From Trema orientale (lineage: Eukaryota > Streptophyta > Magnoliopsida > Rosales > Cannabaceae): a stretch of DNA of 64,000 nucleotides. The DNA lies in assembly GCA_002914845.1 (NCBI GenBank), contig JXTC01000104.1, positions 241,994-305,993 of the forward strand, in the 5' to 3' direction. Below, piece by piece: positions 45,427 to 55,016 of this stretch; position 1 is the stretch's first letter; the number at the start of each line of letters is the position of its first letter. A program made the translations under genes and the position numbers. The notes beneath the pieces are model-generated. The model was not told the DNA's origin, did not search any database, and worked only from the letters and a program-made list of their open reading frames with translations.

Positions 45427-47540
45427 ATGTCTAGTAGCGAGGAAATTAGAGATGGGAATGTGTTCTCAGGGGAGTCGTCATTCTCTGATGCGAGCGTTAG
45501 CTCTATAGACCTCGAAGACTATATAGAACAAGAGCCCGAAGTAGAAATTACTGGAGCTAGGCAAAATAGTTCTCGCATAAGAGATCTTCCAGAGGACCAA
45601 CGTCCTCGACACGTTAGAGAAGCTCCATAATATTCTACCAGTTTTCAATACGTCGAAAGAGAATAGTCTTGCGGCGACATCAAATCCAATTGTACATGGG
45701 CAAAGGTCGAGAAGCTGAGGAAACAATATAACCTCGATCCAGAGTTAGCGATTCCTACACCGACAGAATTCAATCACCCTAATACACCTCTACTCAAATA
45801 CACCGCATTTACCGATGTCTTGATGCGAGCTGGAGCCCATCTACCTCTTCACCTATATATAAAATCCATAGTCGATTTCTATGGCGTCGACCCATTCCAA
45901 CTAACACCTAACACATATAGGTATATGGTCGGATTGTACATTTTATACTATAAGTACTAGCAGGGAACCCCAACCCCAGAAGAGTTCGCATGGTTCTATT
46001 GCCTTAAGTCGAACCCTTCTGATGTCGGCTTCTACTATGTGTGCAAATGGTCAGGTCCGATGCGAAAACCATTTCCAATGTTAGGAATAATATAGGCAAG
46101 TGGAAGGATGGCTTCTTTCACTTCGAATATGCCAATAAAGGGTTCTTCCAACATGCTCATAAGTATCCACCTTATTATGCTCGTGTAATTCACATTACTT
46201 ATTCTTTCACTCCCTATGCTTCGCATGGAAAAATCAACTCCCTCCTTGAAAAAGAGTTTAACTAGAAAATCCTTGGAAAGACCGAGAATCTACTAGTATC
46301 CGGCCTCTTTTCTAAAGGTACGAGCCTTCCAACATCTGCAAACTGCCCAAGGAATTCAACAAACCCAAAAAAGAAACAATCCACGAGCTCGATGAAATGA
46401 AAGGCACCTTCGACTTCAGGGACCTCTAGCTCGAAGAAGCAAAAAGACGAAGCTTCTTCTTCAAAGAAGCGGACGGTTTCACAGCCTACTGTCTCTCAAC
46501 AACAACAGCCAAATTTAATACCTCCAGAAACTGAAGGCAAAATTAACTCTTCTTTTCGCATTGTAATATCTTACTCCTCGCATACTAACCATAATACCAT
46601 TATGTAGATATGACAATAATCGGCAGTGGTCTGCGAGCCCCTCCTTTGATGCTGGGCTCAAGATCTAAAACAAAGACACCAGAAGGCACACTTCCCTCAT
46701 CAAATAAAAGGAAAGAGAAGGTCAACACTTCTAAAAAATAAAAAGTCGCCTTCGAGGACGTCCTTCAAAGCTCATATCCTTCTCAACTTGCCGAAACTAC
46801 AAACCAGCCCGAGCCTTCAAACAAGCAGCCTGCATCTTCCTCCTCTGGGGCGTCGAGTCAGGTCGACAAGGACGAGGAGCTACTCACACTCCTCCACAAC
46901 TACCAGAGAAGGCTGGTTTAAGTGTAGCCTTCATAGACCACTTCACCTCCGAGGAAGGCTGGGAGTGAATGAAGCAGAGATCGGCCAAGGTCGCCTTCAG
47001 TACTGCAATGCAGATACTTGCCAACGTAAGTTCGATTTGCTCTTTCTTATTTCTATATATGCGAGTCCTGTTACTAACAACTTCGTTATGTTTCAGACTG
47101 CTGCGGCTGCTATACTTATGTATGACCCGATCCTCGAAGGCACAGAGAAGAGCAAAAAGGACGAAGAAATGGCCCAAGCATGCGAGGACTTAAAAAAAAT
47201 TAGTGAAGAAGAGAAGAATAACTTCGAGTCTAAAAAGAAAAAGCTGGAGGAGGTTTTGGCTAAGGAGAGATTAGAGAAGTAGCAGCTTGAGGAGGAAATT
47301 AAAGAGCTTAAGAAGACCATCTCCCAACATTCGGATGCTCTGAAAGAGGTAAGTCGCAAAGCAGTTGAAGACTTTAAGGCTTCTGAAGGCAAGGAGCTCG
47401 AAGAAAAAGCCAACAATATTGCCTCATCGACCACTATCTACAACATTTATTACGAGCATCCGCAGTTCGACTTTTCTTTCCTTGGTGAAGATGTGATCGA
47501 CGGCCATAAAACTATAAAAGACGAACCGATAAAAAAATAA
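45427..47540 (+). pseudogene. Antisense gene (aORF) of the Tat retrotransposon, decayed
   Basis: Runs opposite to gag-pol. After ATG at 45427 comes an acidic Ser-rich start, then TPTEFNHPNTPLL, FTDVLMRAGAHLPLHLYIKS and YMVGLYILYYKY...GTPTPEEFAWFYCLK, the conserved globular part found in plant antisense retroelement proteins. Downstream are a coiled coil (KKDEEMAQACEDLKKISEEE) and the ending HPQFDFSFLGEDVIDG before TAA at 47538-47540. In-frame stops lie at 45628, 45664 and 45958, a frameshift near 46055, and more stops after. Introns are likely: leader intron 44765-45426, one ending at TTATGTAG (46608), and 47030-47096 (GTAAGT...TTTCAG). Its function is unknown in the family. Confidence 0.75.
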
Positions 47541-47579
47541 CAAGACGATAAATCAAAGAAATAATGCCTTTATTGATAA

Positions 47580-48724
47580 ATTTGAATGGAGAACAACAAG
47601 ATGGCCTCTAGGCCTTTAAAGCTGTATGAAGATACACATGAAGATTTACTGATAATAACGACGAAGCTGTTCTGCATTCCAAGTTTGCTCGTTCTTTTAT
47701 CCTCCAATGCGAGCTAGTTTATACGTCTCAGTTCGAATGACGGCGTCAATACTATATGTTCCTTCTCAAGATGGTCCAAATATACCAGCACCATGCTCTC
47801 TAGTATTAGGGAGAACTTGTCGAAGAACAAGATCACTAACCTCGAACTGTCTATTTTTGACTTTGGAATTGTAATATTGAGCAATGCACTATTGGTTTAG
47901 CGCAATTCGTAATTGAGATTGCTCGCGCCTTTCTTCCAGAAGATCGAGCTCAATTCTTATCAATACATTATTTTGACCATGTTCAAAAGTGGATCGTCGT
48001 AAGGAGCTCGCGCTAATCTCAACTGGAACCATTACTTCATATCCATAAGCTAGAGAGAATGGACTTTCCTTAGTGGTAGTACGTTGAGTAGTGCGATAAA
48101 CCCATAATACTTCAGGAAGTATCTCGAGCTAAGCTCTTTTGTGTTCTTCCAACTTCGTTTTTAAGTTCTGTTTAAGTACCTTGTTTATAGCTTCGACCTG
48201 ACTATTGGCCTGTGGATGGATAACAGCGAAGAAGCTTTTCTTGATTCCCAGGTTATCACAGAAGTTGTAAAACTCATCGCAGTCGAATTGTTTCCTATTG
48301 TCAGAAACTATTGTGTGGGGTATACCATATCGGCAGATTATAGACTTGTAAACAAAATCTATCTTCTTCGCAGAAATAGTACTCAAGGCTTCAGCTTCTA
48401 CCTATTTGGTGAAACAATCGACTGTGACCACCGCATACTTCAATCCACCTCGTGCCAATAGAAGTATTCCAATAATATCAATTCCCCATACTGCAAATGG
48501 CCATAGACTGGTCATTGAAGTAAGAGGAACATGAGGCAATCTAGGAATGGTTGTAAATCACTGACACTTGTCGCATTTCTGAGCAAATTCTATTATATCC
48601 TTCTTCATAGTAGGCCAAAAATATCCTTGTCTGAGGGTTTTATTTGCAAGTGCCTGTCCCTCCTGAATGATTTCCACATATCCCTTCATGGATTGCCCTC
48701 ATAATGTAGAATGCTTTTTCTTCA
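47580..48724 (-). pseudogene. Tat integrase region, broken
   Basis: Minus-strand remnants read HEGICGNHSGG and MRQ/CDKCQ of the His-Cys zinc finger, then the catalytic core with GIPHTIVSDN and a Gln-rich HPQANSQVEAINK segment, and the C-terminal ELR-like ending NERTWNAEQLRRYY. Breaks include a frameshift near 48640, an in-frame stop after CDKCQ, stops at 48402-48404 and 47766-47768 where tryptophan is usual, and others. Adjacent to the 3' end of the antisense gene, with about 40 bases between. Confidence 0.8.
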
Positions 48725-49560
48725 TCAATATAACAATATTGGCGAGCTAAAACTTCTTAGATAAAGCTTCCCATCATAGATGATATAGTGAGCTGCCTTT
48801 ATTTGAAGTCGCTTTGCATCTTCTTTATTCTCGGGAAGATCGCCATTTTGTAGATACTTCATTATAGGATCCATCCATGAAGGTTGCTGGTTAACTAGCA
48901 TGGTTACTTGAGGCTCTACTTCAATACTTGGTTTTGCGTGGAATTTGACAGGGACCACCTTCAGCAATTTTGCATCTTTCGTCGAGGCTAATTTGGCCAA
49001 AGCGTCTACCTGAGCGTTCTTAGTGCGAGGAAGCAATTGAATACTATAAGCAGTGAATATCGAGACTAATCTCTGTACCTCTTGTAGATAGGCTAGCATC
49101 TTTCCCCCTCTGGCCTGGTAGTCTTCGATGACTTGACAAACGACCAACTGGGAGTCACTGTATATCTCGATCATCTCGACTTTTATTTCTTGTGCGAGCT
49201 TGAGTCCAGCTATCAATGCCTCATATTCTGCCTCATTATTCGATGCTAGAAATCCGAAGCAATGTGCACAATGAATATTATGCCATTCTGGACTGATTAG
49301 CATCAGACTCGCGCCAGCTCCATTCTCGTTTGAAATCCATCAACGTAGAGTTTCCACAATTTAGTTAAATCTATCGCAGGTTTCTCAAGTACTTCTGTAG
49401 GAAGATCGACGTCGTAGGTGAACTCTGCAATAAAATCTGCAAGAGCTTGACCTTTAATTGCAATGCAAGGTCGATGTTGAATTGGCTCAGCTCGACTGCC
49501 CACTTGAGTAAATCCTGACACTTCAGGCTTTTGCAAAACTTGCTTTAATAGAAAATTCAT
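48725..49560 (-). pseudogene. Second (archaeal-type) RNase H domain of Tat pol
   Basis: The minus strand gives GQALADFIAEF, then WKLYVDGF, NNEAEYEALIAGL, EIYSDSQLVVCQV and NAQVDALAKLAST. The acidic residues expected for the catalytic site (D of YVDG, E of EAEYEA, D of YSDS, D of VDALAK) are all visible. The frame changes at about 49303. This extra RNase H is specific to the Tat lineage among Ty3 elements. Confidence 0.85.
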
Positions 49561-49593
49561 GAAAACTTCAATGGAATGTACGTAAAAGTATGG

Positions 49594-50660
49594 TCAAAGC
49601 TTCCTGGATGCAATGACAAGTGCAAATACTAACTTCTCCATCTCTAGATATCTTGTCTCAGCATCGAGGAGTCTTTTACTCACATAATATACTGGCCACT
49701 GTATATTCTCTTCTTCTCGATTAACGCAGTACTTGTCACATATTTGGAAACAGCGAGGTAAAAGTACAAATTTTTCCCCGGATTTGGCTTTGACAAGAGG
49801 GGAGAAGAATCCAAGTATTTCTTCAACTCTTGGAACGCCTGCTTGTACTTCTCTGTCTACTCGAACTTCTTTGAACCCTTCAACACCTCGAAGAATAGTT
49901 GGCATTTGTCAGTTGATCTTGATACCAATCAGCTCAGTGCATCCACTGTTCCTGCCAGGCTCTGCACATTTTTGGATTTGTGAGGTGATTACATATCAAT
50001 CAGTACTTGTATCTTTTAAGGGTTAGCTTCAATACTCGGCTGATTGACCATGAACCCCAAGAACTTCCCAGATCCTACTCCAAATGCACACTTCTGGGGG
50101 TTCAGCTTCATCTGATATTTCTGAAGAATTTTGAACATCTCATCAAGATTCTTGACATGATTTTCAGCTTTTTTCGACTTCGCTAACATGTCATCAACGT
50201 ATACATCTATTGTCTTGCTAATCTGTTTTACGAACACCATATTAATAAGACGTTGATAAGTTACTCATGCATTGATGAGTCCAAAGGGCATCTTCTTGTA
50301 ACAATATAATCCTCGATCAGTGATGAACGAGGTATGCTCCTCATCTAACTTGTACATGGGGATTTGATTGTATTCAGAATACGCATCCATAAAACTTAGC
50401 AGTTCATGTCCCGACGTCGCATCTATAAGCTGGTCGATTCTAGGAAGTAGGAAAATGTCCTTCGGACATGCTTTGTTAAGATCAGTAAAATCAATATAAG
50501 TTCTCCACTTTCCGTTAGGTTTCTTCACCAAAACTGAGTTTGCAAGCTAGTTCGGGTAAAAAGACTCCCTAATGAATCTAATTTCGAGCAGCTTCTCTAT
50601 CTCTTCTTTCAACGTGACATAGTGTTCTGGATCCATTGCCCTTCTTTTATGCTATACGGG
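49594..50660 (-). pseudogene. Tat reverse transcriptase and first RNase H, broken
   Basis: From 50531 downward: VKKPNGKWRTYIDFTDLNKA, LPRIDQLIDATSGHELLSFM, HTSFITDRGLYCYKKMPFGL, then YVDDMLAKSK with the YxDD catalytic motif intact, and NPQKCAFGVGSGKFLGF. The RNase H part (49905-49594) has WPVYYVSKRLLDAETRY and EKLVFALV. Stops occur at 50547-50549 and near 50250; the frame shifts between 50016 and 49905. Confidence 0.88.
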
Positions 50661-51030
50661 CTTCTTCATTGTATCAATATTGAGGCGATGACACATAACA
50701 TTCGGATCAATCCCCCACTATATCCGAATTTTGCTATGCGAAGACATCCAAGTTCGCATTAAGGAATGCAACCAGTGCTGCTCGCACGGGTTCTTAAAGC
50801 TTCACTGCGATTTTTAATACCTTCAAGGACTCATCGATTGACAAATTTTTCAAGTCTTCTATGGGTCCAGCCTTAACCTCTCCATCGATCTCTCGAGGGT
50901 CGAGGTCTTCGATTGACGTTTCGCCTGACGTTTCTTTATGTAGCTGGACCATCATGGTGTGAGGTGTTATCTCTTTCGTTGCGAGCTTCAAAGAATTGTT
51001 ATAACAAGTCCGTACGTCATACTGGTTGCC

Positions 51031-51609
51031 TCACACTTCACCTACTCTGTGTTGGGTTGGAAACTTCATGGCGAGATGATTAATTGAAGTGACAGCTCGA
51101 AGTTCCCTCAGCGTTGGCCTTCCTAATACAGCATTAAATGCGGAGGGGCAATCAAATACCAAAAATTGAGCCATTACTGTTGAAACTCTAGGATAAGTTC
51201 TAATGTTAACCATTAGTTTAATCATGCCCCACGGCATTATATTATCACCAGTGAATCTATTGAGTAGAGTGACAGTGGGTTTTAAATTACTATCACTCAA
51301 TCCCATCTTCTTGAAGGCATCATAGTACAAGATGTCGACAGCACTCTCATTATCAATTAACACTCGCCATAATTGCGTGCTTCTACAATTGATTTTTATA
51401 ACAAGTGCATCGTTATACAGATAATGGACCTCCTTTGCATCCTGCTCCATGAAAGTAATATCTATGTCTGGCACCCGTTGAAGCTTCTGTGGTCGCTGCT
51501 CGAGATGCATAACATTAGTCAAGGGCTGTTGTCGAGCTTCTCGTGTGTATCTTTCCTGTGCCCTTTTCGAACCTCCACTAACATGTGGATCTCCAACGAT
51601 AGTTCGCAC
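51031..51609 (-). pseudogene. Tat aspartic protease region
   Basis: A 192-residue open stretch with LWRVLIDNESAVDILYYDAF, KKMGLSDSNLKP and FNAVLGRPTLRELRAV. The active-site motif, usually D-x-G-S, reads D-N-E-S, so the conserved Gly is replaced by Glu. Stops separate it from the RT part downstream. Confidence 0.8.
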
Positions 51610-51659
51610 TTTGCGTTGAATTTCCAGAGGTCGCTGTTGATTTTCTCCTTTCGCACCAC

Positions 51660-53460
51660 CGTTCTGCCTTATGTACTGCCGTAATCGCCCTTCTCTGATT
51701 AATTTCTTGATCTCATCCTTTAAGACGTAGCAATCGTTGGTGTGATGTCCAATATCATTATGATATCGACAGAACTTGTTGGGATCACGTCTCGCTCTAT
51801 CCCATTTTATCGGCTCTAGCTGACGATATTGCTCTTGCTAATTTGTGACCAAATAAATATGCTCTATGGGTGCATTCAGCTCGGTATAATTATTAAATCT
51901 TAGGGAAGCTCTTGGAATCTCTTGTTTCTTCTACTGAGACTGCTTTTCAGTCGGTTGCTCATTCTTCCTCTTTTTCAACTTCTTGTTGTTGCTATTGGTT
52001 GTGGTCGTATCTTTGGTCACATCTTTTCCTCTTTCCTTCTTCGTTTTATGAAGATTTTTGCGTGAAGATTCTACCCTGAGATGTCGACCAACTCTCCGAT
52101 AGAAGTCTTCAAGAGTCCTGCATTCTCACTCTAACAACTCCTCCCAGAGTTTAGTATCTAGTCGCACTCCAGCTATCATTAGAGTTAAGACTCCTCTTTC
52201 AGGTAGGTTGTTGATCTTAGCCAGCTCTGAGGAAAAGCGAGTAAGGTAAGATCACAGAGTCTCCTCTGGACCTTGTCGAATAGCAAGCAGACTGATTAAT
52301 AAGACAGTAAAGTTCTTTACAACCTGGAATTGTCTCAAGAATGCGGTTTGAAGCTGCTACCAGGACGAGATCGAATCAGGCTAAAGTCCTCAGAACCACT
52401 TTTTTGCTGCACCTATGAGAGTTAAGCAAAGCACCTACAACGTGCGAGGTCATCGACCCAATGAAGCTCCATTAGGTCGCTGAAGTGATCTATATGGTCC
52501 TGCGGATCAGTTTTTCCATCAAACGCGTTTATAGTAGGTAGTTTGAATCTAACAGGTAATGCAGCAGCTCGAACTTTCTCGTTGAATAGTGATTGATGAT
52601 ATCCATCTGCGATCTCATCGTCCCATCCAACAAGTGTATCTAATGCGATCCTCAAATTATGAACATCAATATGAGGAGGAAGCGCATTATCTCTTGCTGG
52701 TAGTAAAGGTGGCCTTTGATCACTGTTATCAGGATGTAAGGCAGGTTGATTAGGCAGGATCTGCTGCGACTTTTGTGAAGACTCAATTGAAATAGTTCGA
52801 CGAAATGATGTTCAGTCATAATGATGTGATGCGGATCGCTCATGACTATCTCTTTGATGTCGTTGTTCTAGATGTTGTCTTAGGTTAACAGAATTCTTCC
52901 TTGAATCCTGCTAATCCGTTCGAAGACACTTCTCAATTGACGATTCTGTCCATTTCTTGGATCACGATTGGTGGGGGCTCTCCGAGAGGGTGGTCCACGA
53001 TCGCAGTCTGTGCTCGAACTTCTGGTACCAGACTCCTATGGTATATCTACGACCTTTCCTTTTCCCTTGGAAGTGCGATTTGCATGGTGCTCCTGATGAG
53101 TCCTAGGCTGGTCGCGATTTTCTACTTTTTAAATCTGAATTCCTCTTTCGGGTCGTCGAGCAAGAAGATCTCTGGGACATTCGTGCTGTGGTAGAGTCAC
53201 CATTTGTCTTTCAGCAAGTCACCGTAGAGAATCATTGATCTGGTAGGTGATTTGCTGAAGGTTCGTAAGAGCATCCTTCGTGCGATCTTGTCTCTGAACA
53301 ATATTTTCTCCTGGTGTAGTCACGGCAGGTTGATCTTGAGTAGGATCGACCTGTGTAGCAGCAATACTCTGAGGTTGACTTTGGCTGACTCCAGCACTTC
53401 TAGTGGTATTTCTAGTATCTGCATTGTTGAAGAAGCGAAATTGATAAACTCTTTACTGGA
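51660..53460 (-). pseudogene. Tat gag region, broken
   Basis: Minus-strand core at 52655-52422: ALPVRFKLPTINAFDGKTDP and HIDHFSDLMELH, the usual start of a plant Retrotrans_gag domain. Near 51790-51660 lies a Tat-type zinc-knuckle-like segment, KFCRYHNDIGHHTNDC, followed by LKDEIKKLIREG. Numerous stops interrupt the stretch between. The leader of the element occupies the part nearest 53460. Confidence 0.75.
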
Positions 53461-53465
53461 ATAGC

Positions 53466-53483
53466 CCTCCTTCTAGCACCAAT
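53466..53483 (-). other. Primer-binding site of the Tat element
   Basis: Directly inside the 5' LTR the minus strand reads ATTGGTGCTAGAAGGAGG. A TGG start right after the LTR is where a tRNA 3' CCA end would pair. I cannot name the primer tRNA. Confidence 0.6.
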
Positions 53484-53931
53484 TGTTGACGAAGGTTTTG
53501 TCAATGATTAATTTTATGAATTCGATATGTGACTTGTGTGTATAAAGTAAAAAGACAAGAATTTTACAGTGGTTCAGCTCCAAAAAAGATGAGCCTACGT
53601 CCATTGTTCTTCACTATTTTCTAGAGAATTATAAAAGTTTCTCTAAGTTTCAAGGTGAGAACAAAGAGAGAATTACACAGAGAGTGTATAGTGATGTGAT
53701 TGTAAGATGATCTAAATTATGAGATTAAGCCCCCTTTATATAGAGGTGATGATGGCTCAATATTTTCTAATTGTATAAATGGGAAAGTACATGATCAAAA
53801 AAATACAATTTCTGGTAATAATACAAACTAAGTAACAACTTAAATAGAATTGATTGCTTAATTTTTCTCCTCAATCGTTGACTTTCCTTCTTTAGCATTG
53901 ACCAATATGTAGATTTAACATCGCACAACAG
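53484..53931 (-). repeat. 5' LTR of the Tat element (448 bp)
   Basis: Right copy; starts TGTTGACGAAGG and ends CGCACAACA. Lacks the ~140-base segment present in the 3' LTR and a 9-10 base segment near its start, so each LTR has changed independently since insertion. Confidence 0.9.
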
Positions 53932-53936
53932 TTGCC

Positions 53937-54663
53937 ATTTGTTTCCGTACCATCATTGATCATGAAGGAGTTTATATATAAAAACTGCTATGCAAAAATG
54001 GCTTCCTACCTAGTTTTTAGCCAATTATCGAACCAAGAGCTGGGACTCATATTGTTAATTTTATAGAAAGTCAACACCTTGTTACCTTTCACAAAATTCA
54101 TGTGCCTAAAAGAAGCTAAGTATTGGTGCTCAGCTCACGTGCTATTAATTAAACACACCTCATAATGTCATACGCATAAATGAAATATACAATCAAGTTC
54201 TCTGTCTTAATTATGTTAAACAAAAACAAAGAAAGTAGAAGAAATTGAGACATATACACACTGGTAACCATCTTACTCACTAGTAGTATTTTTTTTTTAA
54301 TTTTTTTCTTTATTAAAGATAGAGAATAGCGTAGTCAAATAATTTTGGGCTGATTTTTTCTCTATTTTAATTAATAAGAGGAAGTAACGATATATATACA
54401 TGCACATGGCCTATAGTTGATTTGGTTCATAAATTAAGAACGAAAACAGTTGTGGAATTGTAGCTGGCTGTATTCACTGAAGACATGCATGATTTTTATT
54501 TTTTTGCTACTCTAGAGACAAGTATTACAATTGAATACTACCGAGAATAGTTAAACTAAGCTCTGACTTTTTGGAGCACATGGGTATATCAAATCATCTT
54601 TATAGCTTAGTATTATGTATTTAGGGCATGGATGTAGTCCGCTTAGGAGACCAGTCCTGTTCA
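53937..54663. other. Spacer downstream of the retrotransposon insertion
   Basis: No gene. Segment 54225-54360 is related to 57150-57275 (shared AAAACAAAG-AGTAGAAG, ATTGAGATAT and AAAGATAGA-AATAGCGTA-TCAAA words in the same order and orientation), a local duplication. Confidence 0.5.
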
Positions 54664-54735
54664 TGTTTTGACCAACACAGGTCATATTTTGGCCAACATA
54701 GATTAGTCAAAATATGATATGTGTTGGCCAAAACA
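54664..54735. repeat. Imperfect hairpin, 29-bp arms
   Basis: TGTTTTGACCAACACAGGTC... (54664-54692) pairs with the complement of 54707-54735 with about four mismatches and a 14-base loop. It may be a tiny foldback element or an RNA hairpin; no more can be said from sequence. Confidence 0.6.
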
Positions 54736-54891
54736 CAATTAATATATACTATAAAAAAAGTGTAATTACCGGTAAGTAAAGATCGGGATTTGGTGGGGAG
54801 AGAATATTAAGAGAAGAATCATATATGGAATGCCCAAAAGAGGAAAATTTCAATAAAAAAAAAAAATCCAAATAATGATTGACATAAGAAC

Positions 54892-55016
54892 TTGCCATGC
54901 AAGGCAATGGTTCTTGTCATGTCCTTCTCAATGTCTCTCGCTTCTCTGCCTGCAATTTCAGCAATATGTTTGAAAAGAGAAATAAGTGTTTTAAAAGAGA
55001 TTCTCCCTTTATTCCT
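54892..55016 (-). pseudogene. Possible isolated exon of an unidentified gene
   Basis: On the minus strand a good acceptor (CT-rich tract, GTGTGGCAG) precedes RNKGRISFKTLISLFKHIAE and the charged continuation to ALHGK, ended by a plausible donor (CAA|GTTCTT). Composition looks protein-like and helical. I do not recognise it and find no adjoining exons. Confidence 0.3.

Larger units (their letters stand above)
43563..53931 (-). mobile_element. Ty3/gypsy Tat-lineage LTR retrotransposon, 10.4 kb, defective
   Basis: Bounded by a perfect 5-bp duplication GTTGC (43558-43562 and 53932-53936) and by TGTTGxx...xxCAACA LTRs. Reading the minus strand the order is LTR, primer site, gag, protease, reverse transcriptase, RNase H, a second (archaeal-type) RNase H, integrase, then a gene on the opposite strand, polypurine tract and LTR. 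The second RNase H before integrase and the antisense gene are hallmarks of the Tat group (Retand/Grande-like). Every coding part is broken by stops and frameshifts, so it is not autonomous. By eye the LTRs differ at some 25-35 of ~430 alignable sites, so the insertion is not recent. Confidence 0.93.
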
